This document shows positions 46,921 through 57,787 of a DNA stretch of 64,000 nt, one piece after another (the first letter of the stretch is position 1; every line of letters starts with the position of its first letter). The translations under genes were made by a program, and so were the position numbers. This stretch comes from Colletotrichum lupini. Its lineage: Eukaryota > Ascomycota > Sordariomycetes > Glomerellales > Glomerellaceae. The notes under the pieces are model-generated. The model was not told the origin of the DNA, ran no database searches, and worked only from the letters and a program-made list of their open reading frames with translations. The stretch is from positions 5,580,001 through 5,644,000 of the forward strand of contig NC_064672.1 of assembly GCF_023278565.1 (NCBI RefSeq). Direction: 5' to 3'.

Positions 46921-48101
46921 TTACAACTTGGTGTTGACGCTCTGGACCGCACTCTGCGGGACGTTGAGAGCCTTGGCTGCCTTCTGACCACCGGAAACGT
47001 TGACTCCCTCCCACTTCCAGTTGCGGCAAGCGCCGGATCCGCAAAGAACCTGAACGTCGGTACCGGAAGACTTGATGTTACCAGTAATCTTGCTGACGGT
47101 AAGGTCGGTAATGGGGACACCGCTGGTGGGCTTGCCGGTAGGAGATCCGTTCTTGTAGTCCTGCTGAATCATGACGCCGTACTTGTTGATACCAGTCATG
47201 GTAATACCGGAGTAGACAACGTCCGAAACAGCGCCAGTCGCACCAGCAACGGTCTTAATTCTGACGCCGTTGTCCGAGTCGATAATCTTGGAGTTGAGGA
47301 TGCGAACGGTCTTGACGACGTTGTTGGAGCGTCCACCAACGGATCCGATGGAGAGACCGTGACCGCCAATGCAAGTGCCGTCGACGAAAGTGATGTTGGT
47401 GCCGGAGTTGATAGCAAGGCAGTCATCCTGGTTCTTGACAGTGCAACCAGAGATGTAGATGCCGTTGGAAGAACCAACGTCGAAGCCGTCGGTGTTGTGG
47501 CCGCACTGGGAACCGCCGTCGCCGGCAGAGTCGTCAATCTTGACATCGTAGATGCCGAGGTTGGTGCAGGTGTTGATAGAGAAGGCCTGAACAGGGGTGT
47601 TGAGCACGTTAAGGCCGCGAATGTTGGAGTTTTGCAGAGAGTGGGCAGCGAAGAACTTGGGCTTCGTCTTGCCACCGTTGCTGCCCTTGCAATCCCACCA
47701 GCGCTGGCCGCCGCAGTCAATCACATGACCGGAGGCGCCGACGACGTTGACATTGGAGCCCGAAACGGAAATGAGGGGACCAGCCCACTCCTTGTATCCG
47801 AAGGTAGTCTTGCCTTGGAAGGTAACCTGTTGATTTGGTTAGTAAATCTGGCCGAGATGATAGCGGCCTATTGACCACAAGAGGTGATGTTCAAGAATCG
47901 ACGTACGGTAGCACCTGACTTGAGGCCAGTCAAGTCAAGAGTGACTCCAGCGGGGACAGCGATATCCTTCAAGACAATGTTCGAGCAGCCAGCCTTGCCC
48001 TTCATGGCAGCGTTGGCGTCGGTGAAAGTGCAGCCGGACTGGCTAACAGGCGCAGCCAGGGCGGTGGCAGCCAGGCCAGCGAGAGCGAAGAAAGAAACCA
48101 T
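46921..48101 (-). CDS. Endopolygalacturonase, GH28
   Basis: Two exons, 48,101-47,907 and 47,826-46,921, with an 80-bp intron (GTACGT...CAG), give 366 aa. The signal peptide spans about residues 1-17. All GH28 hallmarks are present: NTDGFD with Asp178, QDDC with Asp199 and Asp200, GGHG with His221 and RIK with Arg254 and Lys256. These are each two less than the catalytic residues of Aspergillus niger PGII (180, 201, 202, 223, 256, 258). Eight or more cysteines fit the usual disulfides. It hydrolyses internal alpha-1,4 bonds of polygalacturonan outside the cell. The gene converges on GH35 and GH93, suggesting coordinated pectin use. A 751-bp MITE lies about 480 bp upstream of its start. Confidence 0.95.
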
Positions 48102-48294
48102 GTTTAAAAGCAGAAATGTCGGTTGTGAAGTAGTTTGTTATGTCGGAGTGCCCTAGGGCGATAAGTACGAGAGAGTGAACGAAAAAAGAATGGACGAGCC
48201 AAAGCTCAAAGGATGGTAATGATCAGAGTAGAAGATCTTCTGGTAACAGTTCGAGAGATATCTCAACCAGCGCCAAGGCCGTGGGAACTGGTCG

Positions 48295-48301
48295 ATTTAT
48301 A
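48295..48301 (-). promoter_or_regulatory. TATA box of the GH28 gene
   Basis: TATAAAT on the minus strand, 194 bases before the start codon, in an otherwise GC-balanced promoter. Confidence 0.4.
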
Positions 48302-48581
48302 TCTCAAATGGAGGCGTTCTCAGCAGGGCTCTGCCAAGACTGTCAATCAAAGCTTGTGTTCACCGTGACATATCAAGAACAGGGGTGACCGCCGGCCGAG
48401 TCAGTCAAACATAAGACGGCTACCTAAACTTGGGGCAAACGCCAGCAAGGATCGCTATTATTGGACGCCCGAAGAACATTTCTTTCCTGGGAACGAAATA
48501 CTGGCGTCATATTGAGCTCGCACTCACAGAGATTGCGTCTAGAAGGACTACTCAAATAAGCTTGTCTCGAATATAGTATAT

Positions 48582-49332
48582 GGGCGATGATATTCTGCCA
48601 GCACCTGCCGATATCCCGCCCCCAAGTGTGGCTGCGACCGCCCCTGCCTCCGAGCCCGGAGGCCAGCTGCCCATACCCACCCACTTACCTACCTACTTAC
48701 CTACCTACCTACCCACCTACAACCACCACTTCGTCGACCTCGCCGTCGCTGCCGCTGCCGCTGCCGCTAATTGAAGCTATTCCCAACGTCAATATGCCGC
48801 AAGAAGAGAATAATCGCGAAGTTAACGATCCCTTCGTCTACCAGCATGCCGTCGATTACGACGAATACGGCCACGTGGAGTACGACTGCCCACTTTACGG
48901 CTAGCGTTTCTCTACCCTGCCCGAGGCCAGAGCAGCACTTGACGAGACCTACGAGACGGCGGTCGCGATCGAAAGCAGCAACGCCTCGCAGAGTTAACCC
49001 ACCCGAATAAGCGTCGCAAATCCTCGACCTCGTTCGAGCGAGTCAATTGGGCAGCTGGGCAATTAGGCCAATTAGGCCAATTTGACGGAATCGTCGACTT
49101 GGGCCAATTCGTCGACTTGGGCCAATACGTCGACTTGGGCTAACGCGTCGATTGCCGTACTTTTTACCAAAATAATTCAAGTTAATTACCGGCCTCTGAT
49201 TGGCCTAGCCCATTCGAATGCTGACTACGTAGAGCCCAGCTTACGTATGTGCCCGAGACCGGCGGTCGTGTGGCGGCCGTAGCCACACTTGGTGGCAGAA
49301 TAGCGGCAGCTGGTGGCAGAATATCATCGCCC
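48582..49332. mobile_element. hAT-like MITE, 751 bp
   Basis: Perfect 19-bp terminal inverted repeats, GGGCGATGATATTCTGCCA at 48,582-48,600 and its complement at 49,314-49,332. Imperfect inverted similarity continues about 55 bases further inside (AAGTGTGGCT on both sides). An exact 8-bp target duplication TAGTATAT lies outside each end (48,574-48,581 and 49,333-49,340). Eight-base duplications are the rule for hAT elements. There is no transposase, so it is non-autonomous. Its interior holds a CTAC-type microsatellite (about 48,680-48,722), AATTAGGCC repeats (about 49,060-49,080) and an 18-bp tandem repeat. CpA/TpG are retained, so it is not RIP-mutated. It lies in the GH28 upstream region. 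Confidence 0.8.
49093..49146. repeat. 18-bp tandem repeat, three units, inside the MITE
   Basis: Three units of GTCGACTTGGGCCAAT plus two variable bases, with a partial fourth. They would encode a repeated STWAN hexapeptide, but the frame has no ATG start, so it is not called as a gene. Confidence 0.8.
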
Positions 49333-49340
49333 TAGTATAT

Positions 49341-51674
49341 CTGCTAGAGCTGTGGAGTGGTGTGTGGGAAGTTCGGAAGGAGCCTCAACGAGGGTTTGCC
49401 GAAAACCTTCATTCGCTTGATATAGATGGGGGCTATAGGCATTCGCGCAACGACGGAACCTGAGCTTCCCCAGGTTTGTGCCTTCCAACTCGAAAACCTT
49501 CTCCCTTCACCTGTTTGCTTCTGTCACATTTTTCTCGTGAAAGTGGAATTATTCTTACATCATACCCGGACACGTTGCGAAATGTGCCTCGTGCGTTGCG
49601 CATCTAACAGAGTTCAACGCCAGCTTGCTAGTCTGCAAGTCAGCTCCATAGCACAGAAAGTCTCACGGACCAAAAGGACGCAGTGGCCAGATGCTATGCA
49701 GTTTTCTTATCACGCATAGCAGCAATAAAACTGACTTTTCAAAAGGTGCTTCCATTTCGCGATAATAAACCTCATTCTGCCCACGCTCATTAGCGGGCGA
49801 AAGCACGACTCCATTCCCCCCCTCTTTGCTTTTACTCAATGACTTGGTGAGTTCGCCTCAAAAATCAACTTTCAGATTGTTTCTTGGCTCATTACTGATA
49901 CCTTTGTTTACAAAGTCTTCCTGAGCGCATGCCACCACCTGATCCATCGTGTTTACCGTATCACTTGTTCTCTGAATGTTTTCCTCGTTTGCAGGCTAAG
50001 TCCGCGCAGATTGTCTGAGCAGAGCTTGAGTAAGGTGGAACGCAATCGGAATGCAGATTGGACCGGCGACAAACGATAATTCTCCAACCGTAAGCGCCGA
50101 GCAGAACAAATATCCCCCGAGAGATAACCCGGAGGCTAATAAGGTCATGTCCCACAACTGCTTTTGACCGCTCGGAAGGTTTACATCCAACATGTCAGAT
50201 ATCACAAAGGCTGCAGTGATTTCCCCTGAATGGCGGCAGCATGGAGACGGATTGCCACCTCACTATGCGAATTGCCTCATTCTGCTTTCTCTATTAAGTG
50301 GAATAGCCCCTCAGGCCACGGCAGAAATATGAGCGATCGTCAAGAATTGGGACTGTGAGCGGGTTTCATGCGAACCAGCAAGTGCGGAAAGCGCCGGGTT
50401 AACCAGGGTTCCCACGTTGAAAAGAAAAGTTTATGGTTTCTATCCACAACTCATGTGGCAGCCACAAAGCATTCGACTGCGGCAGACAAATGAGTCTCGG
50501 CTATCCGGGGAATACGATGGCCATCTTCCGAGACTCAAACGCCGATTCTGAGCCACCTTCACAGCTGTGCTGTTGCTGGAGCCAGGCAACGCGCGTAGAC
50601 TTTGGCTAGTCGCAGTTTGCAAATATGAAACTCATGAAACAAAGACTTCACTCATCATATAAGCATTAGGTCCCATAGAGACTGGACGTCTGGATTGTGG
50701 ACGGTAAGCTGTCCAAACCACCGAGCATTGCTCCAGAGTGCCGCGAGAAATTATTCCACTTAACAAATGTAGATCAGCACATCTAATAGAAAAACAAAAA
50801 GGTGCCAAAATTATTTCTGCTTCTTGTTTGTATGACGTAGATAATTGGCTTGTGTCTCATGTTATTTGTTTTAGTAAGGAGTTCGGTTGCCTCCCTTACC
50901 TTGTGCCCCTACTGGCAGAGAGCCAGCTCATCTCGGACGCTCTCCGGCAAATATCGCGATGCGGCAATTTGATGCCAATGAGTCAAAGCTTCCCATTCAT
51001 CTACATCCAAATAGCATTTCATGGAGAGTTTCTTCTCATTGATGATATGGGACTTTCCACGTAATTTGTTGATATGTAGTTGAGGAGGCTGGATTATTCC
51101 TTGGTTGCCAAGAAGTAGTGGAAGTGCATCCATACAACTATTCAAGCATGGGCCTCCATATTTGAAGTAACATCGACCGGGATTATGTCTACCACAATTC
51201 AGTTGACTATGGACGAAAAGCTATGAACCGCATATGCTATCCGTGTTTTTATATGTGGCTGAAGACCTTATGCAGACTACATAGATGGTTCGGATGGCTT
51301 GTATTTCTATCCAATTCGGATGATTCCGTGAAGTCCCGCCGATCGACGCGGATGCCGCACCTCAGCGCTCCACCCCAAGTAAGCATCCGTAGAAGCCAAG
51401 GCTCAGACATGACCATAAACCAACTCAACATTTCAGCCCCATGCCAATTTCTCCCAACATCATAGACCGCCTCTCCATCGCCAACTTCCTGCCTGGCGCA
51501 GATCCTCCTCGGCTATCCGTATGTTCTCTTGCACTCCACCGTTCCCCATACCCTCCCTTGCCCTGATCTTTTCCAACAAAATCAGCCCCCAACTTCGCTT
51601 GCCGGCTCGCTGCCGGACCGCAAGACAAGCCAACTTCGTGGTGTCTGGCATTGTTGCCCGATAGCAGAAGAGTT
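49341..51674. other. Intergenic region between the MITE and the MFS gene
   Basis: 2.3 kb without a confident gene. Two small minus-strand frames with ATG starts stand out weakly. One (49,996-50,193, 65 codons) has a hydrophobic stretch. The other (50,909-51,133, 74 codons) encodes a DVDEWEALTHWHQIAASRY-like peptide. Neither has a recognised domain, introns or other support. Confidence 0.4.
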
Positions 51675-53327
51675 TTACCACTTCTTGCGTAGATCTCTAT
51701 CACAGAGGATGCGCGTTGCAAACTGCAGGACAGCAGAGGCCGTGAGGCACATGCCGGTGAAGATGATCAGGTGCTGATACTCTTCCGGCGTGCCTCGTCG
51801 GACGAAAGCGCCACCTATGGGCGTGCCGGTGAAGACTCCGATTGTGCTCCAGATGGAGAATGCGCCCAGCCGGGCACCGACTTTATCAGTTGGAGAGAGT
51901 CTGACGGTCACGGACGGTGTGACGCTGATAAATATTCCCGAGCAGAAGCCTACATTTGGATTAGCCGAGTTGGAACCCCGCAAGCTTGATGCATGCATAA
52001 ATTAATGAGAAGAAAATACCGTATAAACAGGCAAAAGCTACAATCATGCTGACGCTGGTGGATAGAAGCCACAAGGTAAGGCAGAGTATGCCCGAAATTG
52101 CCGTCAGCGGATAGAGGAGGTTCAATCCACCAGTATGATCGGCTACGTATCCACCGCTAGGATTCGTCAGTGTGGAACTCATGATGGCACATTGGACGAC
52201 TCAATAACTTACATCACTCGGCCGAAGAAGCTTGATCCGTTGATAAGCGGGAGAAGGTAGTTCCTCACCGCGGCTCCCGGGTGGTGAACCGCGATGTACG
52301 GCTCTGGTGAAGAGGTTAGCTGTATTCAATGAGGGCATCATCCGTCACCCCGCGGTCAAGAGGCATTGAGTAGGGACATCGAGTTCTGGATCGACAGCCT
52401 GCAACCTTGGAACGGTACAGTTGATGTCTGCCTTAAGCTTACACAATAACGCAAAGCCATATTGAGTCAGACTGTCCAAGCTTAAATGAACACGTACCTA
52501 AGTAGTAGAACGGTACGTAAAGCCCAAAGTTACCGACCACATTAGCAAGCGCCAGTGTAGAGTATCGGGGGTCGCGGAAGCCATTGAAGTCCACAATAGA
52601 CCAGATGGATTTCACAGGCTTGCGTGGCAGCTTGGGCCGCGAGATGAGAATAGCGATCCCGTAGCATACTAGAGCAATCAGCGCAGCAATTCGCAAAGCC
52701 CAGCCGAAGCCGATACGTGGCACAAGATGAGAGAACATGATGGGTAGGCAGACTCCTCTCGCGCTGCTCCCGCTAGCGACAATACCAATGGCTAATGCGC
52801 GTCTTCTCGTAAAGTGCTGACTAGCGAGAGGCAAGGAGACCGCTGTACCAAACACGGCGGTTGATCCAAAGATGACGCCCTGTTGTTAACGTTAGATCGA
52901 TCTCGGCACGTCGGGCAATAGTGACGGCACATACCTGAGTGAGGATGAATTGCCAAATGTGGCCTGGCTGGGCGAATGAGACGCCGACGCTGGAGACAAT
53001 CGCCCCGACAGCCGCGACAGCGTAGAGGATGCTCGGGCTGTACGAATCGGCGAGACCACCGGCGACAGGCTGGATGAGGTTCATAAGACCAAGCTGGAGC
53101 GACCCGATGATCGCGATGACCGAGCTCGGGTACCCAGCCAGACTATGGCCGAGGTAGTAGTCCTGGAAGTACCCAAAGCTATTCATGTAGCCATAGGACA
53201 CGAAGTAGACGAGAAACGAGCCGGCCACGGTGAGCCAGCCCGCGACGGTGTGCTCGTCGCCATCTTTGCGGTGGGCGGCGTCGTCGCCTCTACCTTCAAC
53301 CTGTTCAGGGTCAGATCTGGTTTGCAT
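51675..53327 (-). CDS. MFS transporter, monocarboxylate-permease (MCT) type
   Basis: Five exons: 53,327-52,935; 52,879-52,498; 52,303-52,213; 52,156-52,020; 51,949-51,675. Introns are 55, 194, 56 and 70 bp, all GT-AG, and phases close to 425 aa. A polar N-terminus of about 28 residues is followed by about twelve hydrophobic segments. The GWLTVAGSF...GYMNSFGYFQDYY start, the GGLADSYS loop after helix 2-3 and FFGRVIGGYVADHTG in the second half match fungal MCT/riboflavin-transporter-like MFS proteins. The substrate is not predictable; members carry monocarboxylates, riboflavin or remain uncharacterised. The ATG at 53,327 is the first in frame. No pectin-sugar transporter signature is visible, so a link to the nearby CAZymes is not supported. 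Confidence 0.88.
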
Positions 53328-54359
53328 CGTGATTGTAGGGGTTACCTGGGGTTACGAACAGCGCAGTGATGTGGTTGATCGTTAGAGTTGTGTTGTCGTG
53401 TGGTTCTTTCCCGGCGACCTTGAAGTTGTTGATGTGATGAGGAAAGGAGTCAAAGTCGCGCATCCCGGGTTGAGGTCTTGATTGTTATGAAATTTGGCCT
53501 CGGTCAGATTTTGTGCAGGGGTCTGATTCCTCTATCTTGACCACTGATAACGCCTCCCGGCCACATCGGCATTCAGCTAAAATGGTTCCATTCCCTTTTA
53601 GGGTACAGCCAACGTTAAGGTAGCTAGAGCTCCCTGCGATCATGTTAGCAGTAGTCTAAGTAACTCTCCACAGGTCATTCGTTGGTGTCAAAAACTTTGG
53701 AACTACCTGGGGATGCGTCGCGTCGAAGGGGAACATTCAAGGAGAGCCGACTGAACCAAGTCAAGATCCAGTGTCCCCAAGTTCCCAAACGGGTAGTTTG
53801 AAACTAAGTTCTCTCAGCTGTCTCTTTCGTCCCGATGTTCCAATGTTGTCTTCTTCACCTCATCTTCGCTTCCGCCGCCCATTGTCATTCCGTCTACAGT
53901 GCCAGACGTGTGATTAATTCCCCACAACGCCAAATAGCCAATAGCAACCACGGATCCCTTACACGGATTCCAGGCTCTGACGACCGAGTTAAAACGATCA
54001 GCGTCTTAGGGTCAAGCAAAGTAATTTGATCATGGTATTGGCCAATCAAGAAAGTGTTCATCCAAGTATCAATGTCATATGGGCGCATGAAAAACTCGAT
54101 ATGGCTTGGAATTCAATAAACTTCATTGTTCCATCCAGAGAAGCCGAGCTCCTGGAGTGGAAACGCCGCACGATGTTTGCGTTGTGTACACTGTTACCTC
54201 TTCATATGTGCTCATCAATCTCCTGCCCCAAAATGGTCGCGTATCCAGATGAAAGGTGCTTTCCCAACTACATGCGTCTGCAGCCAAAGCATAACGAGAT
54301 CAAACATACTCTGCCGTCACCGTGTTGTACCGTTGATCTAGAAGGGGTTAACGTTCGTG
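53328..54359. other. Intergenic region upstream of the MFS gene
   Basis: 1.0 kb between the MFS start and the Hsp70-like stop, both genes on the minus strand. A plus-strand frame from 54,026 into the Hsp70 gene is antisense shadow. Nothing else is recognised. Confidence 0.5.
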
Positions 54360-56255
54360 TCAAGATGCCCAGTGAAAGGGAAACTCACTGTTGTAGAGCA
54401 ATGTGTACGTGGTTGAGGCCGAAAGATAGACGGCTTCGATCTTACAATTCAGCTCGTAGTACCATTGGCCATCAAGTCCCTGGCGGCGGGAGAGCATGTG
54501 CTCGGGGATGTGTCCGACATCAGCCTCGACATGAACGAGCATTGCAACATTATCATCGCGAGCAACAGGCGCAATTCTCTGGTTGCGATCTGCGTAGATG
54601 TCCATCTTGATCTTCTTGATGCGGCCCTGACTGACCAGACCAGTCCACACGAACGATGTGTAGAAGGGTTCGTTTTCGGAGACGTTATCGCCGCGTTGAA
54701 TGAACCACTCCATGGTGTACACTTTGTAGCAACCATCCAAGCCGCACCAGTGTCGCTTCTGTTCGAGATGCTTGTGAAGCTTGGCATCGTACTTGCTTCG
54801 CCACTCGGTGCCATAGTGCTTCCTGGCCTTGCGGTTCTGCACCTTGACCTGCGTAAGCTTGTCAGGAGATACTTGAGCTAGACCTTTCATGACAGCGCCT
54901 TGAACAACTGCCTGCCAAGCATTGGGTGGCTGCATGATCTGGATGCTCTTATCGATAGCGTTGCGCAAACGCTCCTTGAGATAGTTGGATGCGCCAAACC
55001 CACCGACAAGGAGAATAGCATGAATCGGCACATTGCTTGCTGTGATCTGGTCTTTGACAAGCTTGATGCACTCGAGAACAACGGGCTCGAAGATGGTTTG
55101 GAGATCTGATGCCTTCAAGGCGAAACGACCGCGGTTGATTCCCAGCTCTTTGTTGTTCGCCAGACCACCGACTGGAATGGTGTAGGTGTCGTCTGGAGCA
55201 GCGCCGAGCGTGAACTGTCGCTTGACCTGTGCACCGTTAGTCAAAGAGCTTTAGTCAAGATACCTGGTCAAAGAGTGATCAAAGTTATAAATAAGCTTGC
55301 CTTCTTTTCGAACTGTTCCATGGCCTCGGCCATGATCTCGTCGTCAAATCCGTCTTCTTTGCCCAGCTTAGCCTTCAGAAATTTGGCAAAGCGCATGTTG
55401 AGGAACGTCGAGCCGCACAGAGCACCAGATCCTGGAGCAGCCTCTTGGACCTCCAGAATAGGCTTTAGACTGGTAATTGTGTACGAGATCAAGTCCACAG
55501 TTCCTCCTCCAGCATCTACAACCACCACAGTGTCATCCACCTTGAGCCCATGTGGGTCCAGGCCATGTAAGGCATAGATGGCAGCAGCCTCGGGCTCAGA
55601 GACAAGATGGATGGGAGCAACAGTGTTGGTAACAGTGTTGAGGCCAGCAGCCCTTTGGCAGGCTTGCTTGGTCTTATCCTTGGCGAGATCTGACCAGATA
55701 GCGGGCACCGTGACAACAAATTCCAACGGTGTGGTGTTGACAACCTGTTCTCCGAGCTTCTCCTTCAAAGTGTAGACGAGATGATTGCCCAGGGCAGAAA
55801 TGTAGTCCGTCACAAGCTTGTCGACATTGCGGCCACCTCGAGCCTCTGAGGAGACAGCTTGACCCATGCTTTGGAGAGAAGGATCGAGGTCACTGGAGTA
55901 CATTAGCTCTGTTGTGTCTTATAACATCCGGACACATTATGCCAAGACCGAGTTTGATTGGGATTGAAGGCACTCACAGCTTGAACCACTCGACAACTTC
56001 ATCTTGTGGTGCAGTAACGGGGATTGAAAAGCCCCATTGAACCTCGTCGCCGGCATATCGCAGCTTGGTAGGGACTTTGTCCGAAGATTCGCCCTCGCGG
56101 ATGGTCTTGCTGATCGGCCAGGTAGTGATGGCAGTTCGTCGATCGGGACGTTGGGTTTCAGCCCACGCTACTCCTGAATAAGTGGTACCAAAGTCGATGC
56201 CGACAATGATCTTGCGCCCGCTGACGGACAGCTGCCCAAAGTCAAAGGCGTCCAT
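54360..56255 (-). CDS. Hsp70-like ATPase (actin-fold NBD protein) lacking the substrate-binding domain
   Basis: Three exons: 56,255-55,978; 55,892-55,301; 55,226-54,360, giving 578 aa in frame. The first intron is GT-AG (85 bp); the second is GC-AG (AAG/GCAAGC...CAG, 74 bp), and no GT donor keeps the frame open. Nucleotide-binding motifs are clear: phosphate-1 GIDFGTTYSGVAW (19-31), phosphate-2 VVVDAGGGTVDL (216-227) and adenosine LLVGGFGAS (362-370). The canonical peptide-binding domain and EEVD end are missing. The last 180 residues are unrelated to classical Hsp70 and contain WCGLDGCYKVYTMEWFIQRGD. Many ascomycetes carry expanded families of such proteins, often of unknown role. It is cytosolic by lack of targeting signal. 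It shares a 1.5-kb divergent promoter region with the next gene. Confidence 0.88.
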
Positions 56256-57787
56256 GACTAGGCGATGTGTTGCTGCCGGGTGTTGCAGAAGGTATCAAAG
56301 CTGAGAAGCGATAACAAGTGTGTATGGATGTAGAAGGCAGATGCAAGTCGATGTTCGGCTGTCATCCACCAGAACAAATCAAAGTCTTGGGGTCGGTGTA
56401 GTGGAAGCCCTGTGTGTTTCCAAATGAAGCTGTATCCGAGTAGGCTTGACGGACCCGAGAAGAGGGTGAAGAAGATTTCAATTATTCAGGATGGCCTGGT
56501 CGCAGTAGAAAGAGGTGCAAAAAGGTAAGGAGGAAAACTTGAGGTGATAGGAAGGAGGGCGATGTCAGAAGCCGGGCCTCATCAAGCTTGATGGAAGCAT
56601 GTGCTTGGGCAAGGTACGTAGAGGTCAGCAGGCGAAAGAAAATCTGCCTTGATGAAGCTTGGGTGGATGTGTTGAAGGGTGCAGGGCAGCAAGAGGCTCT
56701 GGCTGAACCTTCTTGGTCTTCACGTCCTTGACGGGGCGTTGCGCAAACGGGTAAGGAAGGAAGCTCCGATTTGCTTGTAGCTCCTTCCCTGGCCGATCAA
56801 GCTTTCTGAGGCAGGTACGAGTAGGTAAACTTCAGAGGTATCTATACCAGACTAAGGTAGACAAAAAAGCGAGGCACGAATAAGACTGCACATGAAAGAG
56901 AGCTATCAATCATTGAATCGAGTAATCAGCCCCCTGGAGAAACACTGCCTTATGCGTCAAGCTCATGCGGCTTCTGACTTCCATTGTCAGACACGTCTGG
57001 ATGTATCGACATGTCGTAGGCCTAAGCGCCGAGATACTCGTCCGGCATGCCATGTAGCTCAGGCACCTTCATGAGGCACCTTTCGGTCCGTACTATGCCA
57101 CTGTTTTTCCAAAGTGTTCAACCCTCACTGCCTCCCAGCATCACTCCAACGTGTTGAGCTGTTTCTGGCGAAGGTCAGGATGCCTGTTAAAGAAAGTGAC
57201 TTTGATGGAGTGGATCGGTACTTCTGAGCACAACTAGGGTGTCAGCCTTAAAAGTACGTATTTCAGCAGTGCCCCACCCGCCGTTGTCCGCCCCCACTTG
57301 GCGGGGTTAATGAGCAGGCAGCTTCCAATGCAGCAACAGCCCTCCTTCACCGAAAGCTGCCTTGCTTCCTACTGATACCAAGACAAGCCCATGAGAGGCC
57401 GACTGCAAATCAAGCGCCAAATATGTTCGAGAGACTTGAGGGTGTTCTTTCAGGTTTCCTATTCTGGGCAGCCCTCTCAGCCCCAGGATTCATCACACAA
57501 TAAGGTTCGATGTATGACCTTGAACTTTTGTCTTGGGCTGGGCACCACAGGCGGCATTTCGAGATATGCAAAGTACCTGGCCTGAGTACCCGACCTTGGA
57601 TAAGGTAGGTTCCTCAAGACACTGGAATCTTCCTTGGTTTGTCCGTGCAACTTCCCTCAGGCCTCTCCTCCAGCAACATCCCATCCCTCCAAGTCATTCT
57701 TTTTTCTGATGCACAGGTAGACTCGGACCTCTCTTTTCATCCAAACATCTTGTTCATCGTTGCCATTTTCCAGGACTGCTTTTCGGC
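56256..57787. other. Divergent promoter region between Hsp70-like and coiled-coil genes
   Basis: 1.5 kb with no recognised gene; short frames lack support. Several AAGCTTG/CAAGCTT stretches occur near 56,580-56,810, but no clear heat-shock element array (repeated GAAnnTTC) was found. Confidence 0.5.

Noticed and set aside
49082..49282. A frame encoding repeated STWAN hexapeptides
   Set aside because: It arises from the 18-bp tandem repeat inside the MITE; the frame starts with TTG, not ATG.
56580..56810. Heat-shock elements before the Hsp70-like gene
   Set aside because: AAGCTT-type palindromes occur, but no three-unit GAAnnTTCnnGAA array could be found.
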